16,321 nt of DNA from an uncultured Rikenellaceae bacterium (GCA_947054185.1 CAMRVW010000032.1:1-16321), one strand, 5' to 3'. Positions 1 through 7,857 are shown, counted from the first letter of the stretch. Notes: generated by a model not told the origin, from the sequence alone. Numbers and translations: made by a program.

Positions 1-4
1 ACCT

Positions 5-27
5 CTCAAAACGGGGTCTAAGACCCC
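5..27 (-). terminator. Possible intrinsic terminator after the M16 peptidase gene
   Basis: Read on the minus strand, GGGGTC-TTA-GACCCC (plus 13-27) is a 6-bp perfect GC-rich stem followed by GTTTTG. It lies about 80 nt past the peptidase stop codon, so it could end the sulfatase 1-peptidase transcript. The T tail is short, so the call is tentative. Confidence 0.4.
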
Positions 28-48
28 TCCCCCGGAAGGGCCGCCGGA

Positions 49-98
49 GGCAGTTCTGTCAAACCATAAACGGCAGTTTCCGCAATATAACGGCAGTT
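49..98. repeat. Three short GGCAGTT direct repeats
   Basis: GGCAGTT occurs at 49-55, 72-78 and 92-98, and the last two copies lie in a longer imperfect repeat (ATAA, optional A, CGGCAGTT, optional T, CCG). They fill the gap between the M16 peptidase stop and the possible terminator at the left edge. No function is recognised. Confidence 0.4.
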
Positions 99-105
99 CC
101 GGCTG

Positions 106-2895
106 TCAAGGTTCCATGACCACCTCGTGTACGCCCGATTTTTTACGTACCTTGGCGGCGAACTTCCTTATCGACTCGGCCGATATGCCGTTTATCGCCT
201 CGAGAGTGGCCTCGGGGGTAAACCTGCGACCGTACATGTCGACACTTTTGAGATAAGAGAGCCACGTGCCGTTATCTTTGAGGCTGTTATTATAATTCTT
301 GACCATCGCCTCTTTCACCTTGACCACCTCTTCGGGTGTGGGCCCCTCCTCGGCCAAAGCGTCAAATATACGCTTCACCGTTATCACGGTGCTGTCGAGC
401 TGCTCGCCGTTGGTGTCATAAGCCACTATCAGCAAATGCCCTTTTGATGGAGGTGCCGACACCGCCCCGGCAACGCCCACACCGTAAACGGCACCCATGC
501 GCTCGCGTATCTCTTCGGTGCAACGCAAATTGATAACCTCGGCCAACGCTGCCATCTGCAATTTATTGACAACACTGTAAGCAATGCCCTCGCCCACAAA
601 CTCTATCTGCACACGACTCTTGGGACTCTCCTGAACCCTCTCGAAACGGTTGACCACATCGGTGCGGTCATATCTTGCCACAACAGGCTTACCCAAACTG
701 CCATTGCCGACATTCAACGAACCTAAATACTTGGCAACCAAGGCTTCGAACTGCTCTTTATTGCCCAAGTTACCCGCAAAGAAGAATGTAAACCGCGATG
801 CGTCGCCGTAAAAACGGGCATACAGACGTCTGATGTCATCGAGACTCACACTGTCGAGCCTGTCAAACAACATGCCCGACGAATATACCCGGCCGTTATG
901 ACCGTAACGGACATCAGAGACGGTATCCCTGAAAGCCCCTGCCGGACTCAAACGGTAATTCTCCGCCAGGTTGCGCACATTCTTCATCACCACCTCGAAG
1001 CTCACGGAGTCAAACCTCGGGGCATTAAACCTCAGCCATATAAGCTCCATCATCTCTTTAAGGTCGGTGACAGATGAACGCCCCCGGAGGCCGACCCTGT
1101 CATTACCCATGTCTAGATCAACCTGCGCCATCTTACCCGCCAACAATCTGTCAAGCTCAATTGCCGACATGTCGCCGACACCCGACTGACCGACAACCTG
1201 ACTGAAAAGATGTGCCGAAGCCAATAACTCGTCACCGGTGAAAAACAGACCTCCCGGCGCCCATGCCTCCATCAGCACCTCGTCGTCTTTGAAGTCGGTC
1301 TGACGCATGACCACACGCACCCCGTTCGACAATGTCAACACCTCGTCGCCCATGACATCCTCCGACCGCGACACTATGCGTCCACCCTCTATAGGCACCT
1401 CTATCAGCTCCCTTTCAGATGCCTCATCCGCCGGCGGCTCCAGATGGCCGGTGCGTCCCTCTCTGTAAGCCTCCAAAATGGCGACGGCATCGACCGCAGC
1501 GACATCCCTCTCGGGCACACTGGCAATTACGGCCGCATGAGCATCGGGAAACATCTGCGGTATAAACCCGGCCACCATCTCAGGAGTTATCGACTCCAAC
1601 AACTCAACCGTTATGTGATAGTCATCTTCAGGCCCCATTGCAGGTGAACCGTCAAGAAAGTTTGATATATACCGTTGCACGAACCACGGGTTCTTCAAAT
1701 CCTTGCGGTTGTTGTAACCCATCTGTGCCGACTTTATCATATCGGCCACGGCCGTTTTGACGCTGCTCTGCGAGAGGCCGTAACGCCGCACACGCTCCAC
1801 CTCGCGGGTGACGATGCCCAACGCCTCGGCCAACCTGCCTGTGGGTGCCGTCACCGCTATGGCCGACAATGTCTCCGAACGCATCCTCGATGTCAAGCCC
1901 GCATATGAGCTAAGCACAGGCGCTCCCTCCATTATGAGCTCCCTGACCCTGTCGGAAACAGCCCTGTTGACAACCTCGGCCATAAGCCTCTTGAGCTCGC
2001 CCTCACGCGTGTTGTTAATGGCCGTAAAGTCTATCTCTGTGGGGCAATAAACCTCGACACTCGAACGCGTAAGCTCCGGATCGCTCACAACCAACACCTC
2101 GTCCTTGTCGTACGGCGGTATCACGACAGCCTGCTTTACAGGCGCATCCTCAGGCATGGGTATATGCGAGAAACGCTCCCTGACAAGCCGTTCCATCTCT
2201 TCGGCATCAAAGTCGCCGACCATCACGACAGCCTGCAAATCGGGCCTGTACCACTTGCGGTAAAAGTCTCTGATATGCTCGGGTGTGAAGCTCTTAAGCA
2301 CCGACTCGGGACCTATGACATCATGTTCGGCATACTTGGTGCCGTTGAAAAGCAGCGGCATCATCTTGTTGAACATGCGCCTGCCGGCGTCCAGCCCCGT
2401 GCGCCTCTCTTCGAGTATCACACCGCGCTCGGCGTCTATCTCCTCAGGTAACAGCGATATGTAATGCGACCAGTCGTGCAGTATCAAAAGTACACTGTCT
2501 ATCACCGTCTTACGCTTTACAGGCACGTTGTTTATGTTGTAAACGGTCTGCTCCTGCGACGTGTAAGCGTTGAGGTCGCGTCCGAAAGCCACCCCTATGC
2601 TCTGCAACCAGTCTATCATGGAGCGTCCCTCGAAACTCTCCGTGCCGTTGAAGGCCATGTGCTCGAGAAAGTGGGCCAAACCGTTCTGCGTCGAATCTTC
2701 CTGAACGGCACCCACGTTATGTACGATATAAAAATCGGCCAACCCCGCAGGCTTGTCGTTGTGACGTATATAATAGGTCATGCCGTTGGAAAGCCGCCCC
2801 GTGCGCAACAAAGGGTCACGCGGCAACTCGTCGCCCGCAGCCAACGCCGACAAGCGACACAACATCGCGGCAAACAGCCATACCAACCTTTTCAT
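106..2895 (-). CDS. Secreted M16 family zinc metallopeptidase (PqqL-like, two M16 domains)
   Basis: This 929-residue protein is predicted to be a zinc protease that degrades peptides or small proteins in the periplasm or at the cell surface. A hydrophobic signal peptide covers about residues 1-20. The inverted zinc motif HFLEH is at 75-79 (His75, Glu78, His79). The third ligand is probably Glu156 in the ERGVILEE stretch, 77 residues on, matching pitrilysin-type spacing. The second M16 half (about 520-929) lacks an HxxEH but keeps the Arg797...Tyr804 pair seven residues apart that binds substrate in the insulinase family. Length and two-domain layout match PqqL-like M16 proteins (about 930 residues). 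It lies 86 nt downstream of sulfatase 1 on the same strand and is probably cotranscribed. The substrate is unknown. Nothing looks truncated or frameshifted. Confidence 0.9.
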   Translation of the reverse strand: MKRLVWLFAAMLCRLSALAAGDELPRDPLLRTGRLSNGMTYYIRHNDKPAGLADFYIVHNVGAVQEDSTQNGLAHFLEHMAFNGTESFEGRSMIDWLQSIGVAFGRDLNAYTSQEQTVYNINNVPVKRKTVIDSVLLILHDWSHYISLLPEEIDAERGVILEERRTGLDAGRRMFNKMMPLLFNGTKYAEHDVIGPESVLKSFTPEHIRDFYRKWYRPDLQAVVMVGDFDAEEMERLVRERFSHIPMPEDAPVKQAVVIPPYDKDEVLVVSDPELTRSSVEVYCPTEIDFTAINNTREGELKRLMAEVVNRAVSDRVRELIMEGAPVLSSYAGLTSRMRSETLSAIAVTAPTGRLAEALGIVTREVERVRRYGLSQSSVKTAVADMIKSAQMGYNNRKDLKNPWFVQRYISNFLDGSPAMGPEDDYHITVELLESITPEMVAGFIPQMFPDAHAAVIASVPERDVAAVDAVAILEAYREGRTGHLEPPADEASERELIEVPIEGGRIVSRSEDVMGDEVLTLSNGVRVVMRQTDFKDDEVLMEAWAPGGLFFTGDELLASAHLFSQVVGQSGVGDMSAIELDRLLAGKMAQVDLDMGNDRVGLRGRSSVTDLKEMMELIWLRFNAPRFDSVSFEVVMKNVRNLAENYRLSPAGAFRDTVSDVRYGHNGRVYSSGMLFDRLDSVSLDDIRRLYARFYGDASRFTFFFAGNLGNKEQFEALVAKYLGSLNVGNGSLGKPVVARYDRTDVVNRFERVQESPKSRVQIEFVGEGIAYSVVNKLQMAALAEVINLRCTEEIRERMGAVYGVGVAGAVSAPPSKGHLLIVAYDTNGEQLDSTVITVKRIFDALAEEGPTPEEVVKVKEAMVKNYNNSLKDNGTWLSYLKSVDMYGRRFTPEATLEAINGISAESIRKFAAKVRKKSGVHEVVMEP

Positions 2896-2933
2896 AACTA
2901 TCTCATTTTAATTTAACACTGCCCCCTTCACTT

Positions 2934-2995
2934 AAGGGAGACAAAGAGACAGCCTCACGCAAGGGAGACAAAACTTCCCTGTCACCGTCTCCCTT
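2934..2995. repeat. Direct and inverted 9-12 bp repeats between sulfatase 1 and M16 genes
   Basis: AAGGGAGACAAA is repeated exactly at 2934-2945 and 2961-2972. The inverted copy GTCTCCCTT lies at 2987-2995, inside the last codons of sulfatase 1. In the minus-strand transcript the gene's 3' end (AAGGGAGAC) can therefore pair over 9 bp with either of two identical downstream arms, with loops of 17 or about 41 nt. No T run follows either stem, so it does not look like a terminator. Confidence 0.6.
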
Positions 2996-4559
2996 TGGCC
3001 TTTTTGCCTTTGGATACCGGATATATGACTTCGGGAATGGAGTTGCGGTCGGGCATGGTCACGGGGAAATAATCGTTAGGCTCATGCTCGCGCATTATCA
3101 CATCTATCATCTTGCCGACCACATCGGGGTTAAAAGCCGCCACATCATTATCTTCGTGAATATCCTCGGCAAGATTGTAAAGACGTGGCCGCCCCTTGAC
3201 CACCACCATCTTCCAGTCGCCCATACGCACGGCAATCTGGTCGGTTGGCGAAAACTCCCAGTAAAGGAAATCGTGCTTCTGCTGACCCGGCCGGCCCAAC
3301 AGAGTGGGAGCGAAAGATATGCCGTCGAAGCGGTCACCCTCACCGTTGCCATATTTTGCGACGTAATCTTGCACGCCTATGAGATCACAAAATGTGGGCA
3401 TCAGATCGTAAAAGGCGCACTGATGGTCGTTTACCGTGCCGGCCGGCACCTTACCGGGCCAACGGACAATGAACGGAATGCGTATGCCGCCCTCGTAACA
3501 CTGTCTTTTGATTCCGCGCAACTTGCCGTCACGTCCGAAGAACTCCGGATCGGCGCCCCCCTCTTCGTGCGGACCGTTATCGCTGGTGAATATCACTATG
3601 GTGTTGTCGTCCAGCCCCTTCTCTTTCAATTTGTCGAGCACCTCGCCCACATAGGCATCAAGACGCGTTATCATGCCTGCAAACTGGGCATGCGTGTGCA
3701 CTGACGGATTGTAACGCGACGCCTCCTGGCCGCCCCATGTCTTGTCGACGAAAAATTTACGTTTGTACGAATTAAGTATCGAGTCTTCGGGTTGGGCCAA
3801 CTCGGCATGCGGAAGCGTGTATGTAAAGATGCCGAAGAAAGGCTCGTCGGCCTTACGGTCATCGAGCCACTCCATTGCTTTGCGGTGTATCATGTCGGCT
3901 GAATATTGAGGACGTTTGAGATAATCCTTGCCGAACATCGGATACTTTATATTCTCCTCCATCACCACTCTCGTCACCGCGGTGTCGCCCTCCGAGCGGC
4001 TGTAACGGTTCAGGAAGTTGGGGTAATAGAGATGCGCCTGAAACTGACATATATAACCGTAAAACTCATCTATCCCGCGCTTGTCGGGTGTCGACACCGA
4101 CCCCTCGTAACCGCCGGCCCACTTGCCGAACATACCGGTGGTGTAACCGTTGTCTTTCATTATCTCGGGCAATATCACATGGTCGGGGTCGTAAGGATGC
4201 TGGCCCACAAGCGCAAAGTCTTCGTTGTCGCCATACATCACCTTGGGCGCATTGCTCCAATACTCTCTATTGCCACGCACCTCGGCATGTCCCGAGTGCT
4301 GACCCGTCATCACGGCGGCTCGCGACGGAGCGCTCACGGGGCTGCCGGCATAGGCCTGCGTAAACCTCATGCCCTCGCGCGCCATGCTGTCTATATTGGG
4401 AGTGCTGATATATGGCTGGCCGTAACAACCCAAATCGCCATAACCCATATCGTCGCACATGATATATATTATGTTGGGTTTGGCCTGCTTTTGCGCATAG
4501 GCCGCCACACCCAAAGCGGAAAGGAAGAGTGTGCTTCCGAGAAAAAGTCTTCTGCCCAT
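2982..4559 (-). CDS. Secreted S1-family sulfatase, Ser-type (sulfatase 1)
   Basis: This 525-residue arylsulfatase-superfamily enzyme is predicted to hydrolyse sulfate esters on host or dietary glycans outside the cytoplasm. I chose the ATG at 4559, which begins a clean signal peptide (MGRRLFLGSTLFLSALG, then AYAQ), over an in-frame ATG at 4601, which would put 14 polar residues in front and lies at or upstream of the likely promoter. Numbered from the chosen start, visible active-site elements are Asp36-Asp37 (calcium), the formylglycine motif SAPSR with target Ser76, Lys146, His251, Asp327-Asn328 and Lys346. The target residue is serine, so maturation should need an anaerobic radical-SAM sulfatase-maturating enzyme, which is not encoded in this window. 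The exact S1 subfamily and substrate cannot be read from sequence alone. The M16 peptidase follows in the same direction. Confidence 0.9.
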   Translation of the reverse strand: MGRRLFLGSTLFLSALGVAAYAQKQAKPNIIYIMCDDMGYGDLGCYGQPYISTPNIDSMAREGMRFTQAYAGSPVSAPSRAAVMTGQHSGHAEVRGNREYWSNAPKVMYGDNEDFALVGQHPYDPDHVILPEIMKDNGYTTGMFGKWAGGYEGSVSTPDKRGIDEFYGYICQFQAHLYYPNFLNRYSRSEGDTAVTRVVMEENIKYPMFGKDYLKRPQYSADMIHRKAMEWLDDRKADEPFFGIFTYTLPHAELAQPEDSILNSYKRKFFVDKTWGGQEASRYNPSVHTHAQFAGMITRLDAYVGEVLDKLKEKGLDDNTIVIFTSDNGPHEEGGADPEFFGRDGKLRGIKRQCYEGGIRIPFIVRWPGKVPAGTVNDHQCAFYDLMPTFCDLIGVQDYVAKYGNGEGDRFDGISFAPTLLGRPGQQKHDFLYWEFSPTDQIAVRMGDWKMVVVKGRPRLYNLAEDIHEDNDVAAFNPDVVGKMIDVIMREHEPNDYFPVTMPDRNSIPEVIYPVSKGKKAKGRR

Positions 4560-4579
4560 AGTGTTATTGTAAATTTCTG

Positions 4580-4609
4580 CAATGTACAAAACATTATCCA
4601 CTTATCAAA
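4580..4609 (-). promoter_or_regulatory. Candidate Bacteroidetes-type promoter of sulfatase 1
   Basis: On the minus strand TTTG (plus 4606-4609) is followed after 19 nt by TACATTG (plus 4580-4586), close to the TTTG/TAnnTTTG consensus of the Bacteroidetes primary sigma factor. The predicted transcript start would leave a leader of roughly 15 nt before the ATG at 4559. The -7 element is imperfect. Confidence 0.35.
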
Positions 4610-4628
4610 ATCGCCCCCGCCTGCCCCC

Positions 4629-4661
4629 GTTTCCAAACGCCCGCAAACCACATTTCCAAAC
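4629..4661. repeat. Two TTTCCAAAC boxes 23 bp apart upstream of sulfatase 1
   Basis: TTTCCAAAC occurs at 4630-4638 and again at 4653-4661, a spacing near two helical turns. The first copy sits in a near-palindrome, GTTTCCAAAC. Both lie just upstream of the candidate sulfatase 1 promoter and could be an operator for a dimeric or tandemly binding regulator. This is inferred from position and repetition only. Confidence 0.3.
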
Positions 4662-4689
4662 CCTCTGAAAGCCCACCGACACCCTCATG

Positions 4690-4725
4690 TCTCAAAAAAA
4701 ATTCCGCCCCCGGCCGGGACGGAAT
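4690..4725 (-). terminator. Intrinsic terminator of the small winged-helix gene
   Basis: Read on the minus strand, ATTCCG...CGGAAT flanks a GC-rich inner stem (one mismatch, loop centred on GGCC; plus 4701-4725), followed immediately by a run of eight T residues. It begins 6 nt after the TAA at 4731 and separates that gene from sulfatase 1. Confidence 0.75.
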
Positions 4726-4730
4726 CTCTT

Positions 4731-4901
4731 TTATCTGACAACATCATAGAAGCAACGTTTCGGCGACTCGACCTTTCCGGCCTTTACCAACTCTTTTATC
4801 ACCTTGTCGACCTCTTTTTTGTCAACGCCCAACTCGGTGGCAACCTCGCCGGCCTTCATTGCGCCCTTCTGCTTGAAAAGCGCGATCACTTTCTCTTCCA
4901 T
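4731..4901 (-). CDS. Small winged-helix DNA-binding protein (56 residues)
   Basis: The protein runs from MEEKVIALFKQKGAMKAGEV to SPKRCFYDVVR. Residues about 3-45 read as a compact winged helix-turn-helix: helix 1 (VIALFKQKG), helix 2 (KAGEVATELGV), recognition helix (DKKEVDKVIKELVKAG) and a short wing with a PKRCFY ending. Similar stand-alone mini-wHTH proteins, often labelled transcriptional regulator, occur in Bacteroidales; that statement is from memory. The gene has its own -7 element upstream and a clear terminator downstream, so it is probably a real monocistronic gene. Target and ligand are unknown. It lies 86 nt downstream of alkC on the same strand, so read-through from alkC is possible. 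The clean start, terminator and amphipathic helices argue against a chance reading frame. Confidence 0.75.
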   Translation of the reverse strand: MEEKVIALFKQKGAMKAGEVATELGVDKKEVDKVIKELVKAGKVESPKRCFYDVVR

Positions 4902-4946
4902 TTTCTTATGTGTTTATAATTAGACTCGAATCATCTTATCGCATTA

Positions 4947-4977
4947 CAAAGATATGATATTTTTTGAGACAAACAAT
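4947..4977 (-). promoter_or_regulatory. Candidate promoter of the small winged-helix gene
   Basis: On the minus strand, TATCTTTG (plus 4947-4954) matches the Bacteroidetes -7 consensus TAnnTTTG exactly. ATTG (plus 4974-4977) lies 19 nt upstream and TTTG (4970-4973) lies 15 nt upstream. The leader to the ATG at 4901 would be about 40 nt. Confidence 0.55.
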
Positions 4978-4987
4978 ACCTTCGGCC

Positions 4988-6136
4988 TCAACACCCGCCC
5001 ACAAGCTCAAATCTCACCCTCGGGCTCTCCACTCCGTTGACTATCACAGCCACCTGATGCTCTCCCGGGTAAAAACGCCTCACTGTCACCACACGAAAAG
5101 AGTGTCTCCTGGCAATAGAGACATCACCCGCCCGATACTCTTTCTCTCCAATCTTGTATATCTTTTTAGTCAGTCCCCCGTTTGCCTTTCTGTAATAGAT
5201 GGCATATTCAAGCCTTACCATAGTGCCGTCTCTGCCTATAGAGAGGTCGAAGCCGAACTCGACATGCCGGCCGACCTCTATGCGCTCTTCCTTCACATGC
5301 AGATTATCAACCGTCACATCAGTTACAGCATCAAAGCCGAACAGTCTCATTATATGCTCGTCGCCTTGCTTTAAAAGCGTACGACAACCATGTTTCAGCA
5401 CCCTGTCGACCCTATCGGAACTCCCCTTCCACCTCTTGGCCAGCTCAATGACAATGTGCGGATTGTCTTTTGATATGTCATTGAGATTATTGGCCACGCT
5501 CAGCCTCACAAACCTCGACGGATCGTCTTTCAGCCTCTCCAATATGGGTATTATGGGGGCAGGGTCACGCTTTAGCTCCGGCAGCGACACCGCCCATGGA
5601 AGACGCGGACGACACCCCTCCGAAGCAAGCCGCCTGACCGCCCAATGCTCATGACCGGTCCACGCCGACATCTGCTTCATCATCTGTTGCGGATAACGAA
5701 CTATAAAGGCATGGGCGCAAAACTCGCAAGAGGTAAAACATGTTATGCGCTCTATGGCCTCAACAGATGTGGCGTAATGCTCCATGCCGTGTTGCTCCAC
5801 ATAACTGTCCAACACAGCCCCATATTCCAAGGTATAGAGATTGAAATTCCTGTCGTCTATCTTCGACAAATCGGGCAATCTCTCTTTCACCCTGTCCAGC
5901 AACTCGAAAATCTTACTCACCGCCTCATTGTAATCGGCAGGCATAAACCTCCCGAGCACGGCTGCTATGTGAGACACACGCTGCTTGTACCCCCTGTCGT
6001 CCCACTGATAGTCTATCACCTGCCTTACAAACTCATCGGCATCGAAATCCCCGACAACCGGCAGCAAATCGTCTGCAAACCGTCTGAGAAACCCCTCGTC
6101 ATACATCTCCTTAAAAGATTCCGCCATCTGTGCCAC
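4988..6136 (-). CDS. alkC: AlkC-type DNA alkylation repair glycosylase with C-terminal Ig-like domain
   Basis: The protein has 382 residues. AlkC proteins are HEAT-like-repeat DNA glycosylases that excise 3-methyladenine and related cationic alkylated bases without flipping the base. The signature stretch RRLASEGCRPRLPW is at 169-181, preceded by SCEF (136-139), the counterpart of the usual SAEF segment, and followed by SVANNLNDISKDNPH. These are family hallmarks of the helical-repeat domain (about 1-260). Residues about 275-380 form a beta-rich Ig-like domain with FYPGEHQVAVIVNG, as in the two-domain AlkC class that uses this domain to grip DNA. The start at 6136 is 37 nt after the stop of sulfatase 2 on the same strand with no terminator between, so the two are probably cotranscribed. 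No signal peptide is present, so it should act in the cytoplasm. No clear terminator follows. Confidence 0.85.
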   Translation of the reverse strand: MAQMAESFKEMYDEGFLRRFADDLLPVVGDFDADEFVRQVIDYQWDDRGYKQRVSHIAAVLGRFMPADYNEAVSKIFELLDRVKERLPDLSKIDDRNFNLYTLEYGAVLDSYVEQHGMEHYATSVEAIERITCFTSCEFCAHAFIVRYPQQMMKQMSAWTGHEHWAVRRLASEGCRPRLPWAVSLPELKRDPAPIIPILERLKDDPSRFVRLSVANNLNDISKDNPHIVIELAKRWKGSSDRVDRVLKHGCRTLLKQGDEHIMRLFGFDAVTDVTVDNLHVKEERIEVGRHVEFGFDLSIGRDGTMVRLEYAIYYRKANGGLTKKIYKIGEKEYRAGDVSIARRHSFRVVTVRRFYPGEHQVAVIVNGVESPRVRFELVGGC

Positions 6137-6173
6137 ACTTTAAATAATATGTCTTCTCAAAAGAGACGCGCCG

Positions 6174-7721
6174 TCACACCTCATCGGGCCAAGGGCAAGG
6201 CCTTCCCGTCGCCTTTACCGACGGACGCATCGCCCCGGCCTTACGCAGACTGTCGCCCAACTCGACCGAAAGCATCCTGACCACCTCGGGCAACTCAGCG
6301 GCCCTGTCACGACTCTCGCCCATATCATTGTCTATGTCAAACAGCTGCTTCTGCCCTGTGGCATAACTGTAAATCAGTTTCCAGTTGTTTTTGCGTATCG
6401 CACAACTGAAGTCGATACCCGGTCCCTGAAGCCCCCACACATGCGGATAGTTCCATATAAGCGCACGATCTGCCGACGGATCGCCGCTGCCGTCTATCAG
6501 AGGCACGAAACTCCTGCCGTCGATGCGATGCCCGTAATGGCCTGACAACCGTGGGTCTATGCCCGCCATCTCTGTTATCGACGGATAAAAATCTTCTATC
6601 ATGACATATCTGTCGCATCTCGACCCCGGAGTGGTACGCCCGGGCCAACGCACAATCATGGGCTCGCGTATTCCCCCCTCCAGAAGCGAACCCTTGCCCG
6701 AACGCAACGGGGCATTCTGACAGTGCAGCTCTCCGTCGCGCCACTGTGACGATGCCGCCAAGCCGCCGTTGTCGCTCATGAATATCACTATGGTGTTATT
6801 GGCCTCGCCGTTGTCGTCCAGCCAATCCAACAGGTCGCCCAGGCTCTTGTCCATGCCCTCTATCAGCGAGGCATAGGCCGCCTCCTTGGGCGTCAACCCG
6901 CGCCCTATGTGCTTCTGATAGAAACGCATGTCGCGGTCTATGGGTATGTGAACCGCATAGTGCGACATATATAAAAACCACGGCTGATTATATCTCCGGG
7001 CCTTGTCGAGCGCCCCTATTGCCTCCTGTGTCAACGCCTCGGTGGCAAAGGTGCCGGTGCCCCAATACCTCTCCAACCCCACTATGGCATTGGCCGCCAG
7101 CTTGCGACCCTCACTGTCGTGGCCGAAGTTACGCTCGCTCAGATAGGTGGCCAACCCACCGGCCGCCCCGCCCGCGATATTGACCTCGAAACCCCAGTGA
7201 TGCGGATCCTCGCCCGGTGTGTCGAATGCACCGAAATGGGCCTTGCCCACATGAATGGTGTGATAACCGTTGTCTTTCAGCTCCTGCACGAAAGAGGGGC
7301 CCACAAATGTGTTGTTGATGCCCGCCACACGACTTATGCCGTTGTAATTCCACGACGGTGCCGCCAACGAATTGCTCGCCCCGTCCTGCGGCCTGTCACG
7401 GTGCATCGTCCAGTTGGTCACCCCGTGCCGTGCGGCGTTCACCCCGGTCAACATACTGCACCGCGAAGGCGAACTTACGGCACTGGCATAGGCCTGCGTA
7501 AACTTCATGCCGCTTCGGGCCAACCTCTCCATGTTGGGTGTAAGGTACTTGCGGTTGTTGTCCGTCGGCTGACCGGTGAAAGGCACCGATGTATCCTGCC
7601 ACCCCATATCGTCAACCATGAACAATATTATGTTGGGACGGACGTCGCCCTGTTGCGCCATCACCGAAGATGCCGCCGCAGTGAAAACGGAACAGACGAT
7701 GCTCTTGGTTATTCTTGACAT
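6174..7721 (-). CDS. Secreted S1-family sulfatase, Ser-type (sulfatase 2)
   Basis: This 515-residue sulfatase has an N-terminal signal peptide (MSRITKSIVC, then a hydrophobic stretch to about residue 23, VMAQQ). Active-site features are Asp37-Asp38, the formylglycine motif SSPSR with target Ser83, the following LTG, Lys160 in HVGKAHFG, and Asp317-Asn318 (SDNGG). As in sulfatase 1, the serine target implies maturation by an anaerobic sulfatase-maturating enzyme encoded elsewhere. The segment HHWGFEVNIAGGAAGG (175-190) and the insert after the FGly motif differ clearly from sulfatase 1, so the two are not a recent tandem duplication and probably have different substrates. The glycan target is unknown. 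A -7-like element lies just upstream, and alkC follows after 37 nt. Confidence 0.9.
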   Translation of the reverse strand: MSRITKSIVCSVFTAAASSVMAQQGDVRPNIILFMVDDMGWQDTSVPFTGQPTDNNRKYLTPNMERLARSGMKFTQAYASAVSSPSRCSMLTGVNAARHGVTNWTMHRDRPQDGASNSLAAPSWNYNGISRVAGINNTFVGPSFVQELKDNGYHTIHVGKAHFGAFDTPGEDPHHWGFEVNIAGGAAGGLATYLSERNFGHDSEGRKLAANAIVGLERYWGTGTFATEALTQEAIGALDKARRYNQPWFLYMSHYAVHIPIDRDMRFYQKHIGRGLTPKEAAYASLIEGMDKSLGDLLDWLDDNGEANNTIVIFMSDNGGLAASSQWRDGELHCQNAPLRSGKGSLLEGGIREPMIVRWPGRTTPGSRCDRYVMIEDFYPSITEMAGIDPRLSGHYGHRIDGRSFVPLIDGSGDPSADRALIWNYPHVWGLQGPGIDFSCAIRKNNWKLIYSYATGQKQLFDIDNDMGESRDRAAELPEVVRMLSVELGDSLRKAGAMRPSVKATGRPCPWPDEV

Positions 7722-7744
7722 AACTGCTCTGAATTATCTTACCG

Positions 7745-7752
7745 CAAAGATA
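7745..7752 (-). promoter_or_regulatory. Candidate -7 element for the sulfatase 2-alkC unit
   Basis: On the minus strand TATCTTTG (plus 7745-7752) matches TAnnTTTG exactly, 24 nt before the ATG of sulfatase 2. I see no good TTTG at the expected -33 position, so support rests on the -7 element and its location. Confidence 0.45.
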
Positions 7753-7821
7753 TATCTTTTTCACATACCCGCACCACTTATACTCCCATCTCAGCCTCAA
7801 CCGCACCGATGCGCTGCCGAC

Positions 7822-7857
7822 AAAAGAAGAGGATGCTTTCAGGCATCCTCTTCTTTT
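7822..7857 (-). terminator. Intrinsic terminator of clpB (perfect 15-bp stem)
   Basis: AAAAGAAGAGGATGC (7822-7836) and GCATCCTCTTCTTTT (7843-7857) are perfect inverted repeats around a 6-nt loop. The stem begins at the base next to the clpB TAG (7858-7860). On the minus strand the right arm ends in a T-rich run. The A-rich arm on the other side means it could also stop plus-strand transcription. Confidence 0.8.

Noticed and set aside
4560..4601. Upstream ATG for sulfatase 1 adding 14 residues
   Set aside because: It would bury the signal peptide behind a polar segment and lies at or upstream of the candidate -7 element; the ATG at 4559 gives a normal secretion signal.
4594..4602. DnaA-box-like TTATCCACT
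   Set aside because: It is a single near match with no cluster, no dnaA/dnaN neighbours and no unwinding element; it falls inside the sulfatase 1 promoter region.
3906..4919. Long plus-strand open frame (337 codons) opposite sulfatase 1
   Set aside because: It is antisense to a clear sulfatase with intact active-site motifs, has no recognisable domain, and runs over the small winged-helix gene and its terminator. GC-rich reverse frames commonly stay open.
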